Both the position numbers and the translations under genes were made by a program. From Bog-756 sp963813525 (lineage in GTDB: Bacteria; Actinomycetota; Acidimicrobiia; Acidimicrobiales; RAAP-2), in assembly GCA_963813525.1 (NCBI GenBank), contig CAWEZI010000005.1:2232001-2296000 (forward strand): a stretch of 64,000 bases of DNA, given 5' to 3'. Shown here one piece after another: positions 57,455-64,000 of this stretch. The notes below the pieces were generated by a model, which saw only the letters and a program-made list of their open reading frames with translations, was not told where the DNA came from and did no database searches. How positions within the stretch are numbered: the stretch's first letter is position 1; every line of letters begins with the position of its first letter.

Positions 57455-58907
57455 CCGCCGGACTCCGTTTTCGGGCACTCCGAGTTCCGCCGAGCCCGGA
57501 CGTCCCGTCGACCGGATCATCCTCCATGTGGACATGGACGCCTTCTTCGCATCGGTGGAGGTTCTCGACAATCCTTCGCTGGCCGGTCTGCCGGTCATCG
57601 TCGGCGGCTCGGGACGGCGCGGCGTGGTGGCCGCCTGCACCTACGAGGCGCGCATGTTCGGCGTGCATTCGGCCATGCCGTCGACCGTGGCCCGCCGCCT
57701 CTGTCCCACGGCCGTGTTCGCCGAAGGACGGTTCCACCGCTACGTGGAGGAGAGTCGGCGACTGCACGACATCTTCGAAGATGTGACGCCACTGGTCGAA
57801 GGCATCTCGCTCGACGAGGCTTTCTTGGATGTGACCGGCGCCCGCCAGCTGCTGGGAGACGGACCGGTCATCGCCCAGTCCATACGTGAGCGGGTGCGCG
57901 ACGAGCTCGCACTGTCGTGCTCGGTGGGTGTGGCCCGCAGCAAACTGATGGCCAAACTGGCGTCAAAGGCAGCCAAGCCGGTAGCCGACCGGTTCGGCAT
58001 CAGGCCCGGTCCGGGCGTTGTGGTGGTGCCGCCCGACGAGGAGCTCGCCTTCCTTCATCCCCTGCCGGTCCGGGCGCTGTGGGGAGTCGGACCGGTTACC
58101 GGTCGGCGCCTCGACGCTCTCGGTATCGCCACCGTCGGCGACATCGCCGCCCTTCCCCCCGGTGCACTCGAACGCTACCTGGGCACGTCGCTCGGGGCCC
58201 ATCTGGCCGGTCTGGCCCGGGGTGACGACCCGCGCCCGGTGGTGGTCGAACAACCGGCCAAGTCGATCGGGCACGAGGAGACTTTCGCCACCGACATCCG
58301 CGACCGCCACGAGCTCCACCACCATCTCCTGCGCATGGTGGACGCCTCGGCCACCAGCCTACGGGGAGCCGGTCTGGCCGCTCGGACAGTGAGCATCAAG
58401 GTCCGATTCGCCGACTTCACCCAGATCACCCGCGCTCATTCGACGCGGGCACCCATCGATACCGCGCCGGCCATCGGGGCCGTGGCCGACACTCTTCTCG
58501 ACGCGGTCGAGGTGGCTCGCGGAGTCCGCCTGCTGGGCGTGTCATTGAGCAGCTTCGGGCGGGCCGAAGAGGGGTTGCAACTGAGCCTCGATCTCGATTC
58601 CGATCCATCCCCGGGAGCCGACCCCCCCGACACGCACGGCCCACATCCACGGACCGGGAGGTCGGCTCCGGGCCCCGGTGACCCGATCGAGAGGGTCCAA
58701 CGGTCGTGGGGCCCCCTGACCACCGCGGTGGATGCCATCCGGGCCCGGTACGGCGGCTCGTCGGTCGGCCCGGCCTCCCTGGTGGGGGCCGACGGCCTGC
58801 AGATCCGCCGACGGGGAGATGCGCCGTGGGGACCGGCGTCCCCGGGGGAGGGGGAGGGACCCTCACCCGGGGCAGATGGCGTGTCACCCCCTGCAGATGA
58901 AGGGTGA
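57447..58907 (+). CDS. dinB: DNA polymerase IV (Y-family)
   Basis: A 486-residue translesion polymerase. The palm and finger motifs are complete: LHVDMDAFFASVEVLDNP (first metal Asp), AACTYEARMFGVHSAMP, EGISLDEAFLDVTGA (catalytic Asp-Glu) and CSVGVARSKLMAKLASKAAKP. The helix-hairpin-helix thumb (ALWGVGPVTGRRLDALGI) and little finger (SIGHEETFATDIRD) follow. The last about 110 residues are Pro/Gly/Asp-rich and disordered, with no clear beta-clamp motif at the very end. The GTG 57447 start overlaps the deacetylase stop. It sits 2 kb from lexA, but no SOS box is seen directly upstream. Confidence 0.95.
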   Translation: MADRRTPFSGTPSSAEPGRPVDRIILHVDMDAFFASVEVLDNPSLAGLPVIVGGSGRRGVVAACTYEARMFGVHSAMPSTVARRLCPTAVFAEGRFHRYVEESRRLHDIFEDVTPLVEGISLDEAFLDVTGARQLLGDGPVIAQSIRERVRDELALSCSVGVARSKLMAKLASKAAKPVADRFGIRPGPGVVVVPPDEELAFLHPLPVRALWGVGPVTGRRLDALGIATVGDIAALPPGALERYLGTSLGAHLAGLARGDDPRPVVVEQPAKSIGHEETFATDIRDRHELHHHLLRMVDASATSLRGAGLAARTVSIKVRFADFTQITRAHSTRAPIDTAPAIGAVADTLLDAVEVARGVRLLGVSLSSFGRAEEGLQLSLDLDSDPSPGADPPDTHGPHPRTGRSAPGPGDPIERVQRSWGPLTTAVDAIRARYGGSSVGPASLVGADGLQIRRRGDAPWGPASPGEGEGPSPGADGVSPPADEG

Positions 58908-59065
58908 CCGGCCACCTACTAACATGAGGGGTGGTGTTTGGTCATCGGCGCTCGGATCTGGGGACAAGGTCGGCTGAGGCTGTGCGGTGCTTTCAGACCG
59001 GGAGTGCGCGATGATGACTAGGGAGATCAACACTGGCAGTCAGAACGGGTAGAGGGGACGGACCG
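58908..59065. other. Intergenic region between dinB and the DUF3040 gene
   Basis: The 158 bases contain a possible 17-codon ORF (ATG 58924) with no supporting signal and an AGAGGGGAC ribosome-binding sequence for the next gene at about 59051-59059. No terminator or RNA gene is recognised. Confidence 0.4.
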
Positions 59066-59440
59066 TTGCCGCTCTCTGAGCACGAACAACGCATACTGCA
59101 CGAGCTGGAGCAGTCCCTCTATCAGGAGGACCCGGATTTCGCCGAGCGGGTGCGTTCCGAGACCGTCTACCGGCACGCCGGTCGGTACTGCATCTGGTCG
59201 GCGCTCATCTTCGTGGCCGCCCTGGTGTTCATGTTCTTCACCTTCTCCCGCTCCGTGATCCTCGGCTTCGCCGGCGTGGTCGTCATGTTCCTTTCCGGTG
59301 TGGTGTTCGCCAACAACGCCAGGCGTATGGGGAAAGCCGGCATCGACGACATCTCTCGGTCGTTGCACAGCCGCAACATCAGCAACACCGTCCACGATCC
59401 GCGTGACTGGATCCGTGGGCGTTTCCACCGCGACGACTGA
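59066..59440 (+). CDS. DUF3040 small membrane protein
   Basis: A 124-residue protein with the conserved actinobacterial DUF3040 N-terminus PLSEHEQRILHELEQSLYQEDPDFA, followed by two adjacent membrane segments (ALIFVAALVFMFFTF and VILGFAGVVVMFLSGVVF) and a polar tail. The TTG start is supported by the family N-terminus and AGAGGGGAC upstream. Its function is not known in the family. It commonly lies near dinB and mraZ in actinobacteria, as here. Confidence 0.92.
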   Translation: MPLSEHEQRILHELEQSLYQEDPDFAERVRSETVYRHAGRYCIWSALIFVAALVFMFFTFSRSVILGFAGVVVMFLSGVVFANNARRMGKAGIDDISRSLHSRNISNTVHDPRDWIRGRFHRDD

Positions 59441-60371
59441 TTCGTCGTTGGCGGACCCCGCGACCGATGACGGTCTCCGCTCCGGGACCGGCCCCTGTGT
59501 TCTCGCTGTTGACGTCGGCGGCACCAAAATCGCCGCCGCCGTGGTCGACGAGGGCGGCAACCTCATGGTCGAGGCCCACGCACCCACCCCCCATTCCGAC
59601 GATGCCGAGGCCGTCTTCGGGGCCCTGATCGATGTCGTCGAGCAGGTCGTCGGCCCACACCGCCCGGTGGTCTGTGGGGTGGGGTGCGGCGGTCCGATGA
59701 CAGCCGGGGGAGAGCGGGTGTCCCCTCTCAACATCGGAGCGTGGCGTCATTTCCCGCTGCGCCGCCGGCTGGCCGACGCCCTCGGGGTGCCGGTCTACGT
59801 CGACAACGACGCCAAGGCCCTGGCCCTGGGGGAGGGTTGGCGGGGTGCGGCGCGGGGAGTGGGAAATTTCATCGCCATCGTGGTTTCGACCGGGATCGGG
59901 GGCGGCATCGTTCTCGATGATCGGCTGTTGGACGGTGCGGCCGGTAACGCCGGGCACATCGGCCATGTGGTGGTCGAGCCCGAGGGGCGGGCCTGCGTCT
60001 GCGGTGGCCGCGGCTGTCTGGAGGCGGAGGCATCGGGTTTGTCCATCGCTTCCTTCACCGGCCGCCCTGCCGCCGAGGCGTCCAGGGAGGTGCGTCGGCG
60101 GACCGGTACCTTGGTCGGCCGGGCGGTGGCCTCGGTGGCCAACCTCCTCGATCTTCAGCTGGCCGTGGTGGGCGGCTCGGTCGCCCTCGGGTTCGGTTCC
60201 CCGTTCTTCGAAGCCGCCCAACAGGAGATCGACGTGCGATCGCGCCTCGAATTCTCGCGTGGGACCCGGATCGTCCCGGCCGGACTGGGCGCCGCCGGCC
60301 CCTTGGTCGGAGCGGCCGCGGTGGGGCGCCTTAACCTGGTCGGCAGGAGACAGGGCACGGTCCGACCGTGA
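59415..60371 (+). CDS. ROK-family sugar kinase (glucokinase-like)
   Basis: A 318-residue ATP-dependent sugar kinase. The phosphate-binding LAVDVGGTKIAAAVV, the catalytic aspartate in VYVDNDAKALALGE, the second glycine loop in VVSTGIGGGIVLD and the zinc motif CVCGGRGCLEAEASG are all present, so this is an enzyme rather than a ROK repressor (no DNA-binding domain). Glucose or N-acetylmannosamine/fructose are plausible substrates. GTG 59415 overlaps the DUF3040 gene by 26 bases; a later start near the GGTK motif is possible. Confidence 0.9.
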   Translation: MGVSTATTDSSLADPATDDGLRSGTGPCVLAVDVGGTKIAAAVVDEGGNLMVEAHAPTPHSDDAEAVFGALIDVVEQVVGPHRPVVCGVGCGGPMTAGGERVSPLNIGAWRHFPLRRRLADALGVPVYVDNDAKALALGEGWRGAARGVGNFIAIVVSTGIGGGIVLDDRLLDGAAGNAGHIGHVVVEPEGRACVCGGRGCLEAEASGLSIASFTGRPAAEASREVRRRTGTLVGRAVASVANLLDLQLAVVGGSVALGFGSPFFEAAQQEIDVRSRLEFSRGTRIVPAGLGAAGPLVGAAAVGRLNLVGRRQGTVRP

Positions 60372-60706
60372 CGGCGCGACGTCCGAGGGGGGTCACGGTC
60401 CGGGCCGCCTGGCGTTCGGCCCGCGCCGTTCTTCCACGCCCCGATCTGTGGTGGACCACCCTCGGTGCCCTCTACCGCCTCGCTCCACCGGCCTGGTGGA
60501 GCCGATGGCCACACCTCCCCGTTCCCGATGGACGCCTCTGGGATTTCCGCATGGTCACCGTGTACGGCACAGTCGACGCCGACCCGTCGCCGGAAGACGT
60601 GATCTCGTATCTCGAGTGGTGCCGTCGTACCCGTCCACCGTCGAGAAGGCGATGGCGAGGCCACCCGCCGTCGGACAATCGCCTCGGCCGGGGCCAGCCA
60701 GGCTAA
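60368..60706 (+). CDS. Small conserved actinobacterial protein of unknown function
   Basis: A 112-residue basic protein rich in Trp and Arg. Core features are RLAPPAWWSRWPHLPVPD, then FRMVTVYG and EDVISYLEWCRR, a pattern I have seen in short hypothetical proteins of actinobacteria near cell-division clusters. The GTG start overlaps the ROK stop (GTGA), so translation is coupled. There is no signal peptide, membrane segment or catalytic motif. The function is not assigned. Confidence 0.75.
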   Translation: MTARRPRGVTVRAAWRSARAVLPRPDLWWTTLGALYRLAPPAWWSRWPHLPVPDGRLWDFRMVTVYGTVDADPSPEDVISYLEWCRRTRPPSRRRWRGHPPSDNRLGRGQPG

Positions 60707-60709
60707 TTT
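60704..60709 (+). promoter_or_regulatory. TAATTT -10-like element before the HNH gene
   Basis: TAATTT overlaps the preceding stop codon and ends eight bases before ATG 60718 (five before the in-frame GTG 60715), fitting the leaderless pattern of the window. Confidence 0.4.
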
Positions 60710-60717
60710 TCGTCGTG

Positions 60718-61332
60718 ATGGATCGGCGTTCCAAGCCCCCCGGAAAGAATGCGACCAAGCGTCCGGTCGCCGGCACGACCGAGCCGGTGCGTTCGCCCAT
60801 GTCACCTTCGCGGCGGGCCCTGGTCCTCAACGCCACCTTCGAGCCGCTGGGCATCGTGTCCTCGAGGCGGGCGGTCCTGTTGGTCCTCGACACCAAGGCC
60901 GAGCTCGTCCACACCACCGAGAGGGTCTTCCGAGCCGAACGGATCGCCGTGCCGGAGCCGTCGGTGGTCCGGCTGGTCCGCTACATCCAGGTGCCCCGCC
61001 ACTACCGGGTGGCGGTCAACCGTCGGACAGTGTTCGCCCGCGACGGATCGCGGTGCCAGTACTGCGGGTCGGCCGCCGAGAATCTCGACCATGTGATCCC
61101 CCGCAGCAAGGGTGGCAGCCACACGTGGGAGAACGTGGTGGCCGCCTGTCGTCGGTGCAACACCCGCAAGGAGGACCGCCTACCCCACGAGGCCGGTATG
61201 GTCCTGCGCTCGACGCCGGTGGCGCCCCGTCATCGGGTCCAACTCCTGGCCCTGTGCGGCGGCGGTAGCGAGGACTGGGACACCTATCTCGGTACCGGTC
61301 CCGAACGCCGCCATCAACAGTTGACTGCCTGA
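60718..61332 (+). CDS. HNH endonuclease domain protein
   Basis: A 204-residue protein. The first 35 residues are basic, followed by a conserved block RRALVLNATFEPLGIVSSRRAVLLVL and a C-terminal HNH nuclease domain: RDGSRCQYCGSAAENLDHVIPRSKGG, then NVVAACRRCNTRKEDR, with two CxxC zinc pairs and the catalytic His. This domain combination is widespread and chromosomal in actinobacteria, with no sign of an associated intron or phage; its cellular role is not established. ATG 60718 or GTG 60715 is the start. Confidence 0.88.
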   Translation: MDRRSKPPGKNATKRPVAGTTEPVRSPMSPSRRALVLNATFEPLGIVSSRRAVLLVLDTKAELVHTTERVFRAERIAVPEPSVVRLVRYIQVPRHYRVAVNRRTVFARDGSRCQYCGSAAENLDHVIPRSKGGSHTWENVVAACRRCNTRKEDRLPHEAGMVLRSTPVAPRHRVQLLALCGGGSEDWDTYLGTGPERRHQQLTA

Positions 61333-61338
61333 TCGGCC

Positions 61339-62070
61339 GTGCCCGCACCGGCGCCGCTCACCGGGTGGCGCGTCGATGACCGACCGGGTTCTGCCGGCGA
61401 GATCCACGCCCGGTGGCCGGCGGTCGAGGACGAACCTACCAAAAGGGCCATCGCCGTCTGTCGGGTGAGCCGTCCGTCGGTGGTGCTCGGGTCGACCCAG
61501 CCCGGGTCGATCATCGATGGTGACCGGGCCGCGTCCGTTGGGGTCACGGTGGCCCGTCGGCGATCAGGCGGCGGGGCGGTGTTGGTGGCGCCCGACGATC
61601 CGGTGTGGATCGACGTGTGGGTTCCCGTAGCCGATCCGCTGTGGCACGGGGACGTGGGCCGGGCTTTCGACTGGCTGGGCGACACCTGGGTCCGGGCCCT
61701 GCAGGCACTGGGCGTTCCGGGCGTCTCGGCCCATGGCCCGGGTGCGCTGGCCACGACCCGCTGGTCCGGACTGGTCTGCTTCGGCGGGGTCGGCGCCGGC
61801 GAGGTGGTCACCACGGCCGGGTTCAAGGTGGTGGGTCTGGCCCAGCGGCGTAACCGGGACGGTGCCTTGTTCCAGAGCGCCTGCCTCCTGCACTGGGATG
61901 CGCAGCCGATGGCCGACCTGCTGGCCCTGCCCGATCCCGACCGCAGGGCGGCCGGACGCGAGCTGGCCGGTGCCGCGCGGGGAGTGGCCGACCTCCGGCG
62001 GGCCGCCGGCATCCTCGGCCCGGTGACACCGGAGGACGTGGTCGTCTCCTTTCTCGCCGCCCTGCCCTGA
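61339..62070 (+). CDS. Lipoate-protein ligase A-like protein (BPL/LPL domain)
   Basis: A 243-residue protein of the biotin/lipoate ligase superfamily. The diagnostic motif is RRRSGGGAVLVAPDDPVWIDVWVP, with the acyl-adenylate-binding glycines, and FKVVGLAQRRNRDGALFQ supplies the conserved lysine in the position used by lipoate ligases. Such proteins attach lipoate or octanoate to carrier proteins, but some actinobacterial members lack a known substrate. GTG 61339 follows the HNH stop by six bases. Confidence 0.85.
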   Translation: MPAPAPLTGWRVDDRPGSAGEIHARWPAVEDEPTKRAIAVCRVSRPSVVLGSTQPGSIIDGDRAASVGVTVARRRSGGGAVLVAPDDPVWIDVWVPVADPLWHGDVGRAFDWLGDTWVRALQALGVPGVSAHGPGALATTRWSGLVCFGGVGAGEVVTTAGFKVVGLAQRRNRDGALFQSACLLHWDAQPMADLLALPDPDRRAAGRELAGAARGVADLRRAAGILGPVTPEDVVVSFLAALP

Positions 62071-62087
62071 ACGGCCCGAGGGGCCGT
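62071..62087 (+). terminator. Hairpin directly after the lipoate-ligase-like gene
   Basis: ACGGCCC (62071-62077), loop GAG, GGGCCGT (62081-62087) begins at the first base after the stop codon. It separates this gene from the mraZ cluster. Confidence 0.55.
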
Positions 62088-62219
62088 CGGGGGTCAGTGC
62101 CTTTGCCGACGGTGGCTTTGCCCTGCAGCTAGTGGCTTTGTCGTGCAGCCGCCTCCGCCCCGCCGTCCCGATCCGGGGTTCCTTTGGTCCACTTTTCGGC
62201 CCTTTTTGTGACCGGGTGG

Positions 62220-62260
62220 TTGACCGGTGGGGGGGTGGGGCGTAAAGTGGCGCAAAGTGG
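62220..62260 (+). promoter_or_regulatory. mraZ promoter overlapped by MraZ-box-like repeats
   Basis: The -35 TTGACC (62220-62225), a 17-base spacer and the -10 TAAAGT (62243-62248) form a good sigma-70-type promoter. AAAGTGG occurs at 62244-62250 and 62254-62260, exactly ten bases apart (one helical turn), with a related GTGGGG at 62235-62240. Direct GTGG/TGGG repeats spaced by a turn are the known DNA target of MraZ in several phyla, so autoregulation by MraZ is likely. Bases 62088-62219 show no other gene. Confidence 0.7.
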
Positions 62261-62272
62261 TGTGAAAGGGAG

Positions 62273-62291
62273 GAATCCGACAGACGGATTC
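62273..62291 (+). promoter_or_regulatory. Hairpin in the mraZ 5' leader
   Basis: GAATCCG (62273-62279), loop ACAGA, CGGATTC (62285-62291), between the promoter and the ribosome-binding sequence GGAG at 62315-62318. It is perfect over seven base pairs; its role is unknown. Confidence 0.5.
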
Positions 62292-62327
62292 TGAGCACTG
62301 CGGGGAGCGCTGTGGGAGCAATCACCG

Positions 62328-62747
62328 GTGGCACGGTTTTTCGGCAGGTACGAGCACTCACTCGACGAAAAGGGAAGAGTGATCCTGCCGTCCAAGTTCC
62401 GGGCGCCCTTCGAGCACGGGGGCTACCTGAGCGAGTACCAGGACGGTTGCCTGGCCTTGTGGACGCCCGACCAGTTCGAGTTGCAGATGGAAGCGATGCT
62501 GTCCCGGGCCAGCGAGGTTCGCAGCGACCGCAACCTGGTGCGCCTCTGGGCCTCGACCTCGCACGAGTTGGAGATCGACAGACAGGGGCGGATGGCCATT
62601 CCCGCCCGGCTGCGGGAGTACGCCGGTCTGGGGAGCGACGTCTTGGTGCTGGGGGCGATCGACCGAGTGGAGCTGTGGAACCGGGAGGCCTGGGACGCCA
62701 AGGTCCTACCCGAAGAGGAGCGCCTCACCCAGGGCGACGACGCTTGA
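62328..62747 (+). CDS. mraZ: Transcriptional regulator MraZ
   Basis: A 139-residue DNA-binding protein and first gene of the division/cell-wall cluster. Two SpoVT/AbrB-type units each carry the family DxKGR-like motif: HSLDEKGRVILPSKFR and EIDRQGRMAIPARLREY. GTG 62328 has GGAG nine bases upstream and gives the standard ARFFGRYEHSLD start. It binds repeated boxes in its own promoter and represses the cluster in other bacteria; matching repeats lie upstream here. The following gene is rsmH, the usual partner that counters MraZ. Confidence 0.96.
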   Translation: MARFFGRYEHSLDEKGRVILPSKFRAPFEHGGYLSEYQDGCLALWTPDQFELQMEAMLSRASEVRSDRNLVRLWASTSHELEIDRQGRMAIPARLREYAGLGSDVLVLGAIDRVELWNREAWDAKVLPEEERLTQGDDA

Positions 62748-63169
62748 GCGGCCCGGTCCTCCTCCAGGTCGTGCCGGTCGAAGACGGCGTCGGAACCGTC
62801 GACGACGGCGCCGACGGTCCGTCCGTCCATCCGGCCGGATCGGCCATCGAACAACCCTTTTACCCTCACCAGACGAGACCTCATGAAAAGGGCGTCCGAT
62901 GGACCATCTCCCGACCGTCTTCTCCCCACGTCTCCCCGCTGGACACGGCGACCGCCCCCCGGCGGACGGAGAGCGACCAGCCCGGTCGACGAGCGACGCC
63001 CTATGAGTCCGGGCTCGCCGCCGTGGCCCGCCATGACGTGCACATCGAACGTGTCTGGCCCATGCGCAGTCCCCCGACTGGACCCCTGGAAGCAACCTCC
63101 TCCGCTTACTTCCAGCGTGAGAGTCGCGGCACTCCACCCGCAACCGTCGTGCCGGTCGGGGGACTGCGG
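62748..63169 (+). other. 422-base stretch between mraZ and the rsmH ATG, open in the rsmH frame
   Basis: No separate gene is recognised. I read the rsmH frame as stop-free from TTG 62744 (overlapping the mraZ stop as TTGA) to the ATG at 63170, a possible 142-residue N-terminal extension with a mixed coding signal: high GC at third positions in the first 25 codons, weaker later. It may be the true N-terminus of rsmH, a decayed gene, or an untranslated leader. Confidence 0.4.
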
Positions 63170-64000
63170 ATGAACCAGGCATTCGAGCATCAGCCGGTCA
63201 TGACCGCCGAGGTCGTCGACTTGTTCCGGACGGTACCGCCGGGCCTGATCGTCGACGCCACCCTGGGCGGAGGGGGACACGCGGCCGCTCTTCTCCAATC
63301 CCATCCGTCCATATCCATCCTGGGTATCGACCGCGACCCCCAGGCCGTCGAGGCCGCTACCGAAGTGCTCGCCCCCTTCGGTGACCGGGCCGTGGTCCGC
63401 CGTTCGCGGTTCGACGCACTTGGTCGGGTGGTCGGCGACGTTCATGACCAACTCGGAATTCCCGTCGACCGACGGGGGCTGAGTGGGGTCCTCTTCGACC
63501 TCGGAGTGAGCTCCCCCCAGCTCGACGAGGCCGGTCGGGGATTCTCGTACCGACGCGACGCCGCCTTGGACATGAGGATGGACCCGACATCGGGTCGCAC
63601 CGCGGCCGACGTGGTCAACGACTACGACGAAGACGCTCTGGTCGAACTGTTCATCGACAACGGAGAGGGGCGCTTCGCCCGCCGCATCGCCCGTGCCATC
63701 GTGGCCGCGCGACCCCTGACCACGACCGGCCAGTTGGCCGACGTGGTCAAGACCGCCATTCCGGCCGCCACCCGGCGTACGGGTGGCCATCCGGCCCGTC
63801 GGGTCTTTCAGGCTATTCGCATCGCCGTCAACGAGGAGCTCGGCCAGTTGGCCGCGGCCCTCGAGGAGGCTCTGACCCTCCTGCAGCCGGGCGGGCGCTG
63901 TGTCGTCATCTCCTATCATTCGGGTGAGGATCGCCTGGTCAAGTCGTACTTCGCCCGGATGGCCACCGGCGACTGCCACTGTCCACCGGGCCTACCCTGC
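63170..64000 (+). CDS. rsmH: 16S rRNA (cytosine-1402-N4)-methyltransferase, 3' truncated by the window
   Basis: 277 codons are visible from ATG 63170. The N-terminus HQPVMTAEVVDLF and SAM loop DATLGGGGHAAALL identify RsmH (MraW), which N4-methylates C1402 in the 16S decoding centre. Further signatures are FDLGVSSPQLDEAGRGFSY, MRMDPTSGRTAADVVN, FQAIRIAVNEELGQL and the C-terminal GGRCVVISYHSGEDRLVK. GGGGGAC lies upstream of the ATG as a ribosome-binding sequence. The frame stays open to 62744, so a longer protein is possible. It forms the start of the mra cluster with mraZ; ftsL/pbp genes would be expected beyond the edge. Confidence 0.96.
   Translation, partial: MNQAFEHQPVMTAEVVDLFRTVPPGLIVDATLGGGGHAAALLQSHPSISILGIDRDPQAVEAATEVLAPFGDRAVVRRSRFDALGRVVGDVHDQLGIPVDRRGLSGVLFDLGVSSPQLDEAGRGFSYRRDAALDMRMDPTSGRTAADVVNDYDEDALVELFIDNGEGRFARRIARAIVAARPLTTTGQLADVVKTAIPAATRRTGGHPARRVFQAIRIAVNEELGQLAAALEEALTLLQPGGRCVVISYHSGEDRLVKSYFARMATGDCHCPPGLPC

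Noticed and set aside
58924..58977. 17-codon ORF between dinB and the DUF3040 gene
   Set aside because: A TACTAAC sequence lies just before it, but nothing else supports translation and its stop is not placed to couple with the next gene.
62883..63173. Separate 96-codon ORF between mraZ and rsmH
   Set aside because: Composition (Pro/Arg/Ser-rich) is typical of an off-frame shadow, it has no ribosome-binding site, and the rsmH frame over the same DNA is the better open frame.
1..64000. Mobile elements, integrated phage or toxin-antitoxin modules
   Set aside because: No transposase, integrase, phage structural gene or toxin-like pair is recognisable; the lone HNH protein is a common chromosomal family.

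Overview
The window is GC-rich, densely packed chromosomal DNA. It looks like a high-GC actinobacterium, most likely a member of the class Acidimicrobiia. The support is: a lexA / LysM protein / nrdR cluster in the mycobacterial order; CGAAC-N4-GTTCG SOS boxes; an mraZ-rsmH start of the division/cell-wall cluster; a DUF3040 protein; many GTG starts; 4-bp GTGA/ATGA overlaps; many TANNNT boxes only 5-10 nt before a start codon (leaderless genes); and four secreted proteins carrying a 42-residue 'GYWLVASDGG' repeat that I associate with Acidimicrobiia. The lineage is inferred from gene content only. I found no insertion sequence, phage gene or CRISPR array.

Positions 1-28000 are an envelope and surface-polysaccharide region. 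It holds a GT2 glycosyltransferase, four methyltransferases or methyltransferase-like proteins, five GT4 glycosyltransferases in two paralogous types, an ABC-2 polysaccharide exporter (Wzm/Wzt type), a GT-C membrane glycosyltransferase, four secreted six-repeat proteins (one fused to a SpoIID domain, two fused to an FG-GAP/VCBS-like domain) and a flippase-like membrane protein with a kinase-like soluble part. A clpP gene sits inside the glycan operon, translationally coupled to the exporter permease. One tRNA-Leu(UAG) lies at 6897-6978.

Positions 27300-54950 are mainly housekeeping: a HAD phosphatase and a crotonase (minus strand), a 1-Cys peroxiredoxin, rpsO, pnp, an M16 protease, dapB, two TetR regulators with a di-iron protein, dapA, RNase J, FtsK, a D-Ala-D-Ala carboxypeptidase, thrB, queF, miaB, miaA, dapF, hflX, dapC, dapD, dapE and an aldo/keto reductase. 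Six genes of the succinylase route to diaminopimelate/lysine are present. Two RNA-decay enzymes (PNPase, RNase J) and three tRNA-modification genes are interleaved with them.

Positions 54950-64000 start with the SOS/replication block: lexA, a divergent LysM protein with four LexA-box-like sites between them, nrdR, a PIG-L deacetylase and dinB. Next come DUF3040, a ROK sugar kinase, a small conserved protein, an HNH nuclease and a lipoate-ligase-like protein. The window ends with mraZ, whose promoter overlaps AAAGTGG repeats, and the truncated rsmH.

The feature that most deserves follow-up is the 42-residue repeat module. It occurs exactly six times in each of four paralogs joined to different N-terminal modules. 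In one paralog the copies look identical at DNA level over 126-bp units. This suggests a closed six-bladed propeller-like domain used on the cell surface next to the glycan export locus.
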